Part shown: piece by piece, positions 53,175-62,248 of the stretch
Numbering within the stretch: the stretch's first letter is position 1
Layout: the number at the start of each line of letters is the position of its first letter
Assembly: GCF_020216025.1 (NCBI RefSeq)
Contig: NZ_JAIWNC010000019.1
Coordinates: 124,001 to 188,000, forward strand
Direction: 5' to 3'
Source of the DNA: Jidongwangia harbinensis
GTDB taxonomy: Bacteria; Actinomycetota; Actinomycetes; Mycobacteriales; Micromonosporaceae
Length of the DNA: 64,000 nt
Position numbers and translations under genes: made by a program
Notes under the pieces: generated by a model
Seen by the model: the letters and a program-made list of their open reading frames with translations, nothing else
Databases searched by the model: none
Told to the model about the DNA's origin: nothing

Positions 53175-54143
53175 ATGGTCCGCCTGCCGGAGCCGGTGTC
53201 GTCGGTGCGGCGTGCGGTGCGCGCGTCGCTGACCCGGGTGCCGGCCGGCTCGCTGCTGCTGGTGGCGTGTTCCGGCGGTGCCGATTCGCTGGCACTCGCC
53301 GAGGCGACCGCGTTCGAGGCACCCCGCCGGGGCCTGCGGGCCGGGCTCGTCACCGTCGACCACGGCCTGCAGGCGGGTTCGGCGCACCGGGCCGAGGCGG
53401 TCGTCGCCTGGGCCACCGCGGCGGGACTCGGGCCGGCCGAGGTGGCGACGGTCGACGTCGCGGGGCTGCCCGGGGGTCCCGAGGCCGCCGCCCGGACCGC
53501 ACGCTACGCCGCCCTGGACGCTGCCGCGGACCGGCACCACGCCGCCGCGATCCTGCTCGGGCACACCCGCGACGACCAGGCCGAGACCGTCCTGCTGGCG
53601 CTCGCCCGCGGCGCCGGTCCGCGCGGTCTGGCCGGGATGCCGCCGCGCCGGGGCCGCTACCTGCGGCCGCTGCTGGACGTGAGCCGCGCAGACACCCGCA
53701 AGGCGTGCGCGGCGCTCGGCCTGGTGCCCTGGGACGATCCGCACAACACCGACCCGGTGTACGCCCGTTCCCGGGTCCGCGCCGCCGCCCTGCCCGCGCT
53801 GGTCGCCGCGCTGGGTGACGGCGTGGTGGCGAATCTGGCCCGGACGGCCGCGCTGGTGGCCGCGGACAACGCGGCGCTGGAGGCGCTGACCGGCTCGGTG
53901 CTGGCCGCGGCGCGCACCCCGGCCGGCCTGTCGGTGCCGCGCCTGGCCGAGGCGCCGGACGGGGTACGTACCCGGGCCCTGCACGCCTGGGCCCGCGAGC
54001 TGGGCGCACCCGGCGGTGCCCTGTCGCACCGGCACGTGGCCGCGCTCGACGCGCTGGTCACCGACTGGCACGGCCAGGGACCGACGATGCTGCCCGGCGG
54101 CATCGCGGTGGCCCGCCGCGCGGGGGAACTCGTCCGGGTGTAG
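53175..54143 (+). CDS. tilS: tRNA(Ile)-lysidine synthase
   Basis: This ATP-pyrophosphatase has a PP-loop SGGADSLALA at about residue 34, TVDHGLQAGSAHRAEAV and LGHTRDDQAETVLL; it converts C34 of tRNA-Ile(CAU) to lysidine so that it reads AUA. At 322 aa it carries the N-terminal catalytic domain and a short C-terminal helical domain, the compact form usual in actinobacteria. It begins 16 bp after the DUF2342 stop, suggesting co-transcription. The gene is normally essential. Confidence 0.93.
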   Translation: MVRLPEPVSSVRRAVRASLTRVPAGSLLLVACSGGADSLALAEATAFEAPRRGLRAGLVTVDHGLQAGSAHRAEAVVAWATAAGLGPAEVATVDVAGLPGGPEAAARTARYAALDAAADRHHAAAILLGHTRDDQAETVLLALARGAGPRGLAGMPPRRGRYLRPLLDVSRADTRKACAALGLVPWDDPHNTDPVYARSRVRAAALPALVAALGDGVVANLARTAALVAADNAALEALTGSVLAAARTPAGLSVPRLAEAPDGVRTRALHAWARELGAPGGALSHRHVAALDALVTDWHGQGPTMLPGGIAVARRAGELVRV

Positions 54144-54268
54144 CTGTGACAGTTGTCACGCACGGTCGCCACGAAGGGGTGGATCACGCCCATTTACGGG
54201 TAATCAACGGCCACTGACCGCAGCCCCCGGCCCGACGGGCGGCGGACGGATACGGCAGGCTTAGCCCC

Positions 54269-54844
54269 ATGGCTGAGGGCTCCTGGTACGACGCCGACAT
54301 CGACCGCGTGATCATCTCCGAGGAGCAGATCCGGGACAAAACCGCCGAGCTGGCCAAGCAGGTCTCGGCCGACCACGCCGACGTCGAGGGGGGTCTGCTG
54401 CTGGTCTGCGTCCTCAAGGGCGCGGTGATGTTCATGGCCGACTTCGCCCGGGCGATGGGCCGCTACGGACCCTCGACCGAGATGGAGTTCATGGCCGTCT
54501 CGTCGTACGGGCAGGGCACGTCCTCGTCCGGCGTGGTGCGCATCCTCAAGGACCTGGACCGGGACATCGCCGGCCGGCACGTGCTGGTGGTGGAGGACAT
54601 CGTCGACTCCGGTCTCACGCTGTCCTGGCTGATGAAGTACCTGCAGTCCCGGTCGCCGGCCAGCGTGGAGGTGGTGGCGCTGCTGCGCAAGCCGGAGGCG
54701 GTCAAGGTGACGGTTCCGGTGCGTTACGTGGGCTTCGACATCCCCAACGAGTTCGTGGTGGGATACGGGCTGGACTTCGCCGAGCGGTACCGCGAGCTGC
54801 CCTACGTCGGCGTACTCAAGCCCGACGTGTACGCCCGTAGCTGA
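54269..54844 (+). CDS. hpt: Hypoxanthine phosphoribosyltransferase
   Basis: This 191-aa purine salvage enzyme shows the PRPP-binding motif VLVVEDIVDSGLTL, VCVLKGAVMFMADFAR and the C-terminal base-contact region YVGFDIPNEFVVGYGLDFAERYR. It makes IMP/GMP from free bases and PRPP. ATG 54269 has only a weak ribosome site. It follows tilS by 125 bp and precedes ftsH. Confidence 0.95.
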   Translation: MAEGSWYDADIDRVIISEEQIRDKTAELAKQVSADHADVEGGLLLVCVLKGAVMFMADFARAMGRYGPSTEMEFMAVSSYGQGTSSSGVVRILKDLDRDIAGRHVLVVEDIVDSGLTLSWLMKYLQSRSPASVEVVALLRKPEAVKVTVPVRYVGFDIPNEFVVGYGLDFAERYRELPYVGVLKPDVYARS

Positions 54845-55164
54845 ACGGCTTTCCCAGCTTCTTCACAGTCATCAACCCTTTGTCCGACTTCGTCCCGACT
54901 GGCGGATGACCTTCTCCGGTCCTCCTGGCGGGCTCACAGGTTGGTGAGCGGCACGCACGGTGTACCGTCGAGTGACCGATGGCGCAGTGTGTCACAAGCG
55001 CCGGAGGTGCTGGATCGGGATCGGCCGGGTCGGTGAGGTTTGCCGGCACGGTCAGCGGTAACCCGAATCGGCAGCCGCGGTGGCGGCGACCCCGCGTAAC
55101 GCGGTACCCAGGTGACCAGGACGCCGATCAGGAGGGTCCGGGCGCGTTGGCGCCCGACAACAGT
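54845..55164 (+). promoter_or_regulatory. Intergenic region hpt-ftsH
   Basis: About 320 bp with no supportable gene. The ftsH frame is open from 54979, but the first 62 codons are non-conserved and lack a ribosome site. It presumably contains the ftsH promoter; I cannot place its elements. Confidence 0.4.
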
Positions 55165-57201
55165 ATGGAACGTACGCGTTTCTTCCGCCGCCCGGTGGTC
55201 TGGATCATTCTGGTGATCATCGGCGCCATTGCGCTGAGCTCCTTCTTCACCAGTGGTCCGAGCTACCAGCGAGTAGATACTTCTGTCGCCCTCGAACGCC
55301 TCAACCAGGCCGGCATCGAGAAGGCACTGATCAAAGACAAGGAGCAGACGCTCCAGCTGGACCTCGCCTCGCCGGAACGGTTCAACGGCAAGACGACCGA
55401 CAAGATCGAGACCCAGTATCCGTACGAGGCCAGCAACCAGATCCTGGCTGCGGTCCAGCAGGCGAAGACCGCCGGCCGGATCACCGGCACCTACAACTCG
55501 ACGGTGTCCGGGGACAGCATCCTGCTGAGCCTGCTCGTCAACCTCCTGCCGATCGCGATCCTCGTCATCCTGCTGCTGCTGTTCATGTCGCAGATGCAGG
55601 GCGGCGGCTCCCGCGTGCTCAACTTCGGCAAGTCCAAGGCGAAGATGCTCACCAAGGACATGCCGAAGACGACGTTCGCCGACGTGGCGGGCGCCGACGA
55701 GGCCGTCCAGGAGCTGCACGAGATCAAGGACTTCCTGCAGAACCCGGCGAAGTACCAGGCCCTCGGCGCCAAGATCCCGAAGGGCGTGCTGCTGTTCGGC
55801 CAGCCCGGTACGGGTAAGACGCTGCTGGCCCGGGCCGTCGCCGGCGAGGCCGGAGTGCCGTTCTACTCGATCTCCGGCTCGGACTTCGTGGAGATGTTCG
55901 TCGGTGTCGGCGCGAGCCGGGTCCGTGACCTGTTCGAGCAGGCCAAGGCGAACGCCCCGGCGATCGTGTTCGTCGACGAGATCGACGCGGTCGGCCGGCA
56001 CCGTGGTGCCGGCATGGGCGGCGGTCACGACGAGCGCGAGCAGACGCTCAACCAGCTGCTGGTCGAGATGGACGGCTTCGACACCAAGGGCGGCGTCATC
56101 CTGATCGCGGCCACCAACCGGCCGGACATCCTCGACCCGGCACTGCTGCGCCCGGGCCGGTTCGACCGGCAGATCCCGGTGGACAACCCGGACATGGAGG
56201 GTCGCAAGGCCATCCTGCGGGTGCACGCCAAGGGCAAGCCGTTCACGCCGGACGTCGACCTCGACTCGGTGGCCCGCCGGACCCCCGGATTCTCGGGTGC
56301 CGACCTGGCCAACGTGATCAACGAAGCCGCGCTGCTGACCGCCCGGAACGAGAAGCGGGCGATCTCGAACTACTTCCTCGAGGAAGCCATCGACCGGGTC
56401 ATCGCCGGCCCGGAGCGCCGCACCCGGGCGATGAGCGACAAGGAAAAGAAGATCACCGCGTACCACGAGGGTGGTCACGCGCTGGTGGCGTACGCGCTGC
56501 CGCACTCCGCCCCGGTGCACAAGGTGACGATCCTGCCGCGCGGCCGGTCGCTCGGGCACACCCTGGTGCTGCCCACCGAGGACAAGTACACCCAGACCCG
56601 GGCCGAGATGATCGACACCCTGGCGTACGCCCTGGGTGGCCGGGCCGCCGAGGAACTCGTCTTCCACGAGCCCACCACCGGCGCCGGCAACGACATCGAG
56701 AAGGCGTCCGGCCTGGCCCGCGCCATGGTCACCCAGTACGGCATGAGCTCCAAGCTGGGCGCCGTCAAGTACGGCACCAGCGGCGACGAGCCGTTCATGG
56801 GCCGCAACATGGGCCACGAGAAGGACTACTCCGACTCGGTCGCAGCGGACATCGACTCCGAGGTCCGGGCGCTCATCGAGCTGGCCCACGACGAGGCCTG
56901 GGAGATCCTGGTCGAGTACCGCGACGTGCTGGACGACATGGTGCTGGAGCTGATGGAGAAGGAGACCATCACCCAGGACGACATGAACCGGATCTGCGCC
57001 CGGGTGCAGAAGCGTCCGCCGATGGCCCCGTTCAACGGCTTCGGCAAGCGGCTGCCGTCCTCCGCACCGCCGGTACTCACCCCGGCCGAACAGACCGCGC
57101 TCAAGGCCCAGGCCGAGGCGGACGGACAGGTCGCGGTCGGCGGCGCGGCGGCGAGCACCAACTCGGCCGGCCCCAGCAGCAACGGAGAGAGCGGACACTG
57201 A
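55165..57201 (+). CDS. ftsH: ATP-dependent zinc metalloprotease FtsH
   Basis: This 678-aa membrane protease starts MERTRFFRRPVVWIILVII at ATG 55165. It has two membrane helices flanking a periplasmic domain (about 10-28 and 115-138), an AAA module with Walker A FGQPGTGKT, Walker B IVFVDEIDAVG and SRH ATNRPDILDPALLRPGRFDR, and an M41 domain with HEGGH and the third zinc ligand in NDIEKASGLAR. It degrades unassembled membrane proteins. The C-terminal 60 residues are Ala/Ser-rich. Its stop overlaps the proposed folE start. Confidence 0.94.
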   Translation: MERTRFFRRPVVWIILVIIGAIALSSFFTSGPSYQRVDTSVALERLNQAGIEKALIKDKEQTLQLDLASPERFNGKTTDKIETQYPYEASNQILAAVQQAKTAGRITGTYNSTVSGDSILLSLLVNLLPIAILVILLLLFMSQMQGGGSRVLNFGKSKAKMLTKDMPKTTFADVAGADEAVQELHEIKDFLQNPAKYQALGAKIPKGVLLFGQPGTGKTLLARAVAGEAGVPFYSISGSDFVEMFVGVGASRVRDLFEQAKANAPAIVFVDEIDAVGRHRGAGMGGGHDEREQTLNQLLVEMDGFDTKGGVILIAATNRPDILDPALLRPGRFDRQIPVDNPDMEGRKAILRVHAKGKPFTPDVDLDSVARRTPGFSGADLANVINEAALLTARNEKRAISNYFLEEAIDRVIAGPERRTRAMSDKEKKITAYHEGGHALVAYALPHSAPVHKVTILPRGRSLGHTLVLPTEDKYTQTRAEMIDTLAYALGGRAAEELVFHEPTTGAGNDIEKASGLARAMVTQYGMSSKLGAVKYGTSGDEPFMGRNMGHEKDYSDSVAADIDSEVRALIELAHDEAWEILVEYRDVLDDMVLELMEKETITQDDMNRICARVQKRPPMAPFNGFGKRLPSSAPPVLTPAEQTALKAQAEADGQVAVGGAAASTNSAGPSSNGESGH

Positions 57202-57875
57202 CCACCATCGACGGCAGCGCGACGGAGCCGGAAGACTCCGACGAGGCCATCGACTACCTCGCCGCTCGGCTGGTCGACGGCAAGCTCACCGGTGCCCCGG
57301 TGGAGCAGGCCGTCGACCTGGCCCGCATCGAGAAAGCGGTCCGGGAGATCCTCATCGCCATCGGTGAGGACCCGGACCGCGACGGTCTGCAACGCACCCC
57401 GACCCGGGTGGCCCGCGCCTACGCCGAACTCTTCGCCGGCCTGCGCGTCGAACCCGCCAAGGTGCTCACCACCACGTTCGAGGCCAACCACGAGGAACTC
57501 GTGCTGGTCCGCGACATCGAAGTGATGAGCATGTGCGAGCACCACCTGCTGCCGTTCACCGGTCACGCGCACATCGGCTACATCCCTGGCACCGACGGCC
57601 GGATCACCGGCCTGTCCAAGCTGGCCCGCCTCGTCGAGGTGTACGCCCGCCGCCCCCAGGTGCAGGAACGCCTCACCTCCCAGATCGCCGACCTGCTGAT
57701 GGAACGGCTCGGCGCCCGCGGCGTGATCGTGGTGCTGGAGTGCGCCCACCTGTGCATGGAGATGCGCGGCATCCGCAAGGTCGGCGCGCGCACGGTGACG
57801 TCCGCGGTCCGCGGCGCCTTCCAGAAAGACGGCAAGGTCCGCGCCGAGGCGATGGCGCTGATCAACGCACGCTGA
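57198..57875 (+). CDS. folE: GTP cyclohydrolase I, probably using a CTG start
   Basis: It makes 7,8-dihydroneopterin triphosphate for folate. Motifs include EVMSMCEHHLLPFTGHAHIGY (Zn Cys and His), ECAHLCMEMRGIRK (second Cys) and the HGLxR-type end. The first standard start in frame is GTG 57300, but the 34 codons before it are open and read TTIDGSATEPEDSDEAIDYL, matching the N-terminus typical of actinobacterial FolE. They begin with CTG overlapping the ftsH TGA (CTGA), and GGAGAG lies a few nt upstream. CTG 57198 is therefore proposed. The folE-after-ftsH order is conserved in mycobacteria. Confidence 0.88.
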   Translation: MTTIDGSATEPEDSDEAIDYLAARLVDGKLTGAPVEQAVDLARIEKAVREILIAIGEDPDRDGLQRTPTRVARAYAELFAGLRVEPAKVLTTTFEANHEELVLVRDIEVMSMCEHHLLPFTGHAHIGYIPGTDGRITGLSKLARLVEVYARRPQVQERLTSQIADLLMERLGARGVIVVLECAHLCMEMRGIRKVGARTVTSAVRGAFQKDGKVRAEAMALINAR

Positions 57876-57883
57876 CCCCAGGG

Positions 57884-58144
57884 TCAGACGATCATGCGGT
57901 ACGTGTCCGCGCTGTCCATCGCGCTGCGGGCCAGCGTGGCCGCCTCGTCCAGCCGCATCCGGGCCTGCTCCAGCTGCGCGATGGCGGCCGCCACCGACGG
58001 ATGCAGCGAGCCGATCGCGGTGAGCCGCAACAGCGCCAGCGCGTCGTCCATCTGATCCGACACCTGCTGGATCCCGGTCACCGCGCGCTGCGTGCCGTCC
58101 ACCGACGCCGCGACGTTGGCCTTGACCTCTTCCACACTTGCCAT
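57884..58144 (-). CDS. Small helical protein, WXG100-sized
   Basis: The 86-aa protein is entirely helical (VEEVKANVAASVDGTQRAV, HPSVAAAIAQLEQARMRLDE) with a short break near residues 43-48. Its size and helix-turn-helix hairpin recall ESX/WXG100 proteins, but the WXG motif is absent (the break reads AIGSLHPS). GGAGGGAG precedes the ATG. It is the last gene of the operon 61478-57884, downstream of an FtsK-type ATPase and a membrane protein. A substrate or adaptor of that ATPase is a reasonable hypothesis. Confidence 0.65.
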   Translation of the reverse strand: MASVEEVKANVAASVDGTQRAVTGIQQVSDQMDDALALLRLTAIGSLHPSVAAAIAQLEQARMRLDEAATLARSAMDSADTYRMIV

Positions 58145-58194
58145 AGCTGACTCCCTCCCTCCTCAGCGTCCACGCTCGCCGTCGCCGGGCATGC

Positions 58195-58893
58195 TCAGCG
58201 GATGAACGCCAGCAGACCCACGCCCATGCAGGTCAACAGCACCGGGGTCGCACAGGCGATCACGCCCACGATCGGCGTCCGGTCGAGCTTCTCCGGGCCG
58301 CCGCCGTACACGAACCCGATCGTCAGCCAGCCCAGCCCGAACGCCAGCACCGGCATGCTGAGCCCGCACAGCAGCGCGTACGTCGGCAGCGAGCCGGATG
58401 GCGCCACCAGGTAGAGCACGATCTGCACGAGCAGCACCGCGGCCGCGAACGGTCCGTACACCAGCAGGTTGCGGGCCCACGGCCGCCACTGCGCGGCCCG
58501 CGTGGCCGGCCCCAACATGGCCGCGTCCGCGGCGTCCGCCGTACCCCGGGTCTGCCGCAGCGCCGCCAGCGTGGCCGCCGGACCGCCGGCCACCGTCTGC
58601 GCGGCCAGCTGCCGCTCCGCGTCCTGCGGGAACAAAGCATCCTCGGGTACGCCGAAATCGCGCACCAGCCGGGCCCGCTGCGGTGCCAGCCGGGCCCGTA
58701 CCGCCGCCAGTTCCTGCTGCGCCGCCTGCACGGTCGCGGAATGCTCGCCGGTGGCCACGGTCGCCGCCCGGCGGATCGCGTCGAGCTGCTGCGCGGCGCC
58801 CAGGTAGTCGCCCCACGGCCCGTCCGGCGGAGGCGCCGGCGGCGGACCGCCCTGCGCGGGCACGCCGGTCGTGGTCGGATCCGATGCGGTCAT
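58195..58893 (-). CDS. Membrane protein of the FtsK-like operon
   Basis: This 232-aa protein begins with a Pro-rich segment, then a coiled-coil-like helix region (about 30-130: LGAAQQLDAIRRAATVATGE, AQQELAAVRARLAPQRARLV) and three or four membrane helices (about 140-232). Its ATG overlaps the ATPase stop (ATGA), so it is translated with it. The soluble helical part with a C-terminal membrane bundle could anchor the ATPase. No family is recognised. Confidence 0.65.
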   Translation of the reverse strand: MTASDPTTTGVPAQGGPPPAPPPDGPWGDYLGAAQQLDAIRRAATVATGEHSATVQAAQQELAAVRARLAPQRARLVRDFGVPEDALFPQDAERQLAAQTVAGGPAATLAALRQTRGTADAADAAMLGPATRAAQWRPWARNLLVYGPFAAAVLLVQIVLYLVAPSGSLPTYALLCGLSMPVLAFGLGWLTIGFVYGGGPEKLDRTPIVGVIACATPVLLTCMGVGLLAFIR

Positions 58894-61478
58894 GTCTCGT
58901 CGCTCTCCGGCTGCACGAACGGCACCAGCGACACCGACCGGTCGGTGTGCCGGTCGTGCAGCAACGCCCGGTTCGGCCGCGGCTGCCAGTCCACCTGCCG
59001 GCCCAGCATCAGCGACACGTCCTGCTGCGGCACATTCAGGAACAGCAGGCCGGCGACGTCCTCACGGCCCGCCGAACCGCCGGTCTCCTCGGTGAACCGG
59101 CGCAGGCCCCGCCACCACGACAACAGGTGCACACCCCGACCCGGCCCCTCCCGCAGCAACGGCCGCAACAGCGGCAGAGCGCCGGGCGCCACCGCGTCCA
59201 TGCCGAACACCACCCGGTACCCCGGCCGCTCCAGATCCAGCTCCGCGGCCAGCCCGGCGGCGTCCACCTCCACCACCTCCTGCCAGTGGGCGATCTCCAC
59301 GGCCAGCGCCTTGGCCAGCTCGTCACCCTCGGCGACCAGCGACGAGATGACGAACCGGGTGGACCGCGGCGGATGGAACGCGGCGACACTGCGCGCGGCC
59401 GCGTCCAGCACCTGCGCCCCGGTCGCCAGCGAACCGAAGATTGCCAGATGCCGTCCCGGGGAGGCGTCCAACGGAAACGCGGCCGTGGACAGGTTCACGT
59501 CGATCACCCGGCCGACCAGAGCGGCCGGGCGCCCGGTGCGGCCGGCCAGCGTTGCCCGGTACGTCGGGTCGTCGGCCAGGTGCTGGTGGGCGTACCCGGC
59601 GAAGATGCGCGGCGGCACGGCCTCCGGGTCACGGGCGTCCCAGAGCCGATGCCGGAGGTCACTGAGCGCGGTGCGGTCCGCGTGCGGATCGGGGAAACGT
59701 ACGGTGCGTTCGTGACCTCGGGTCGCGCCCCGCGGACCACCCAGACCACCGGCGGTGTTCACCACGGCGGTACCCAGCGGAAGCCCCGCCGCGGAGTCGT
59801 TGGTGGGCTCCAGCACGTCGCCGCCGCCCGGCAACGCGATGCGCACCGGGAACTGGCCGAAAATCGAGTCCCGCTTGGCGTACAGCGCCTCCACGCCCAG
59901 CACGGTCTGGCTCGCCAGGATCAGATGGATGCCGTACGAGCGGCCCTTGCGGGCCAGCGACTCCAGCAGCGCCACGCCCTCGCTCGCCGTCGCGTCGTTC
60001 CCGGCCAGCAGCACCTGGAACTCGTCGATCACACACAGCACCCGCGGCATCGGCCGGCCCCGGCCCTCCTCGGCGGCCACCGCCCGCAGATCCGCGAACT
60101 TCGTCACCCCGGCCCGCTTGTAGGCCATCGACCGCCGGGTCATCTCCTCGTCCAGCTCGCGCAGCACGGCCAGGCCGTACTCCCGGTCCGACTCCACGCC
60201 GACCGCCCGGGCGTGCGGCAACCAGGTGCGGTCCCGCTGCGTCGGCACGAACTCCGCGAACGACACGCCCTCCTTGAAGTCGAGCAGGTACAGCGCCAGC
60301 TCGTCCGGGTCGTACCGGGCGCCCAGGCCGTACAGCACGTTGATCAGGAAGGCGGTCTTGCCGGCACCGGACCGGCCGCCGACCATCCAATGTGGCGTCA
60401 GGTCGTTGAAGTGCAACACCACCGGGGTGTCCCCGTCGTGCCCGACCGGAGTGGTCAACGAATCGGCGGCGCTGGTGCTCCACGGCTCCTCGCCCGGATC
60501 CGGCAGCAGATCCGGCAGCGTCACCCGGGACGCCGCCGCGGAATCCGCGACCAGCTCCTCACACACCGCCTCCACCAGGTGCGGCGGCGGGTCCTCGTCG
60601 AGGAAGACCGGCGCGTTCAGCCACACCGCACCGGGAGCCGACCCGAACGTGCCGCCCGGCGGATCACCGACCACCGCGTACGGATTACGCAGCGACACCA
60701 TGGTGGCGTGCTTCAACGGCGGCTGGGTGGTGTCCGGCGTCAGCGGCGGCGGCGGCCAACCGGCCACGATCAGGTGCAGACCGGACTCCGGGCCCTGCTG
60801 CGCCAGCGCGGCGATGCGGTTCAGCTCGCCGCCGTCGGTCAACTCCGGCAGGCCCGCGATGACCAGCAACATGGTCCGGTCCCGGCGGCCCCGCCGGATC
60901 GCGCTGCCGCGAACCGGGCGCAACCACTGCTCCGCCTCGTGCAGAACGGCACGCAGGCCGGTGCGGTCGGTGGCCGGCGGCGAGATCAGCCCGGCGTCGG
61001 CGAGCGCCGCGAACGGTGCGAACACGGTGCCACCCCCGGCGCCGTCCACCGCCCGGATCAGCAACGACCCGGCCGGAGCGGTGGCCAGCAGGCGCAGCAG
61101 CACACTGCGGATCAGCCCCGAGACACGCTGATCCCGGGCATCCTGATCGACCGTCAGATGCCCCACCCCGAGAAGCGGAACGATCGCCGGGAAACGCACG
61201 TCGTCCAGCGGCTGCGCGGTGCCGACCCGGACGAACTGCGGCGGATGCGGCCCACCCAGCGGGGTGATCGGCGACTGGGCGTCCAGCGTCGCCCCGAGCC
61301 AGCCCGGCGCCAACTCGTTCGCCGCCGCCTTCAGCCGCTCGGCAAGGCGATACTGCTCCCGAGGATCGGCCACGGCCGGCGCCTGCGACTCCAGCGCGAC
61401 CCCGGCCGCCTCCGCGACGGCCTCGGCCTGACGGTGCAGAGCAGCGGCCTGATCGATCCGTGAACCCGAATCCGCCAC
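58890..61478 (-). CDS. FtsK/SpoIIIE-type ATPase outside the ESX locus
   Basis: This 862-aa protein has no membrane helix. Residues 1-60 are helical. A first, degenerate ATPase-like module (about 85-290) lacks a P-loop. The second has Walker A GGRSGAGKT (367-375), LLDFKEGVSFAEFV and Walker B VLCVIDEFQVLLAGN, as in EccC-type motors, then a third degenerate module (to about 800) with HLAIFGSLATGAQV. This resembles EccC without membrane anchors, its partner at 58195-58893 supplying them. AGGAGGTGA precedes the GTG start. A protein-export or surface role is inferred from likeness to EccC; DNA translocation is an alternative. Confidence 0.8.
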   Translation of the reverse strand: MADSGSRIDQAAALHRQAEAVAEAAGVALESQAPAVADPREQYRLAERLKAAANELAPGWLGATLDAQSPITPLGGPHPPQFVRVGTAQPLDDVRFPAIVPLLGVGHLTVDQDARDQRVSGLIRSVLLRLLATAPAGSLLIRAVDGAGGGTVFAPFAALADAGLISPPATDRTGLRAVLHEAEQWLRPVRGSAIRRGRRDRTMLLVIAGLPELTDGGELNRIAALAQQGPESGLHLIVAGWPPPPLTPDTTQPPLKHATMVSLRNPYAVVGDPPGGTFGSAPGAVWLNAPVFLDEDPPPHLVEAVCEELVADSAAASRVTLPDLLPDPGEEPWSTSAADSLTTPVGHDGDTPVVLHFNDLTPHWMVGGRSGAGKTAFLINVLYGLGARYDPDELALYLLDFKEGVSFAEFVPTQRDRTWLPHARAVGVESDREYGLAVLRELDEEMTRRSMAYKRAGVTKFADLRAVAAEEGRGRPMPRVLCVIDEFQVLLAGNDATASEGVALLESLARKGRSYGIHLILASQTVLGVEALYAKRDSIFGQFPVRIALPGGGDVLEPTNDSAAGLPLGTAVVNTAGGLGGPRGATRGHERTVRFPDPHADRTALSDLRHRLWDARDPEAVPPRIFAGYAHQHLADDPTYRATLAGRTGRPAALVGRVIDVNLSTAAFPLDASPGRHLAIFGSLATGAQVLDAAARSVAAFHPPRSTRFVISSLVAEGDELAKALAVEIAHWQEVVEVDAAGLAAELDLERPGYRVVFGMDAVAPGALPLLRPLLREGPGRGVHLLSWWRGLRRFTEETGGSAGREDVAGLLFLNVPQQDVSLMLGRQVDWQPRPNRALLHDRHTDRSVSLVPFVQPESDET

Positions 61479-61647
61479 CGCCGCCTCACCTCCTGTGTGC
61501 GCTCAAACCGTATCCCAGGTGAGCCGGTGGTTCGTGTTGCGCTGCCGATGCATGTGATGTGGCGTCCCTCGATGATCCCCCCGGGCGCCATTTCGGGCAG
61601 GTGGCGGTCAACGGTCCGGAGTGGGCGGAAGCTACTAAAGTTGGGGT

Positions 61648-62244
61648 GTGCAGCCGCCTGAGCCCGCGACCGGTCCCGCCCAGCAGCCTGGTCCGGGCGG
61701 TCCGTCGCCGGTGGTGCCGCCGCAGCCCGGTCCGGGTGGGTCGCCGGTGCCGCCGGTCGCTCCTGGGACGGGGAAGCCGCGAAATCGGCGGTTGCGGTTG
61801 GTGCTGGCCCTGGGGGCGGGAATCCTGGGGTTGTTCTGCTTAGGCGGCGTCGGGGTGTTCGTCTCCCTGTACGACGAGGCGACTGAAATCAAGCGAAGCG
61901 CCCCAGATGCCGTGGTGGACAATTTCCTCGGCGCCTATCTGACAAGCCGTAACGACGCGGATGCTTCCCTATATACATGCGGTGCCGAGGCCAATTTGAG
62001 TGCGCTTACTTCCTTGCGCACCGAGATGCTCAATCGAGAGCAGAAGTTTGGAACGTCAGTGGCCGCCACCTGGGCGGACATGGAAGTAGCCGGGACCGCC
62101 AACACCCGCAAATCGGTGGCTGTCGAGCTAACTATTGCGGGGTGGTCGGACGGGCAGCAGGTAAGCAGTCGTAAGGAGCTGTGGAGTTTCGACGTAGTCG
62201 ACCGGAACGGCTGGCGCGTGTGTGGTGCGGCGAAACAGGCGTGA
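61648..62244 (+). CDS. Pro-rich membrane protein with NTF2-like domain, mosaic base composition
   Basis: This 198-aa protein has a Pro/Gly-rich cytoplasmic start (residues 1-46), one membrane helix (about 50-72, LVLALGAGILGLFCLGGVG) and an outer domain with SAPDAVVDNFLGAYLTSRND and a C-terminal WSFDVVDRNGWRVCG, the same plan as 25211-26362. The first 200 bp are GC-rich, but the outer-domain half drops to about 52% GC (61921-61980). GTG 61648 is taken as start; no clear ribosome site. Function unknown. Confidence 0.65.
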   Translation: MQPPEPATGPAQQPGPGGPSPVVPPQPGPGGSPVPPVAPGTGKPRNRRLRLVLALGAGILGLFCLGGVGVFVSLYDEATEIKRSAPDAVVDNFLGAYLTSRNDADASLYTCGAEANLSALTSLRTEMLNREQKFGTSVAATWADMEVAGTANTRKSVAVELTIAGWSDGQQVSSRKELWSFDVVDRNGWRVCGAAKQA

Positions 62245-62248
62245 CGTG

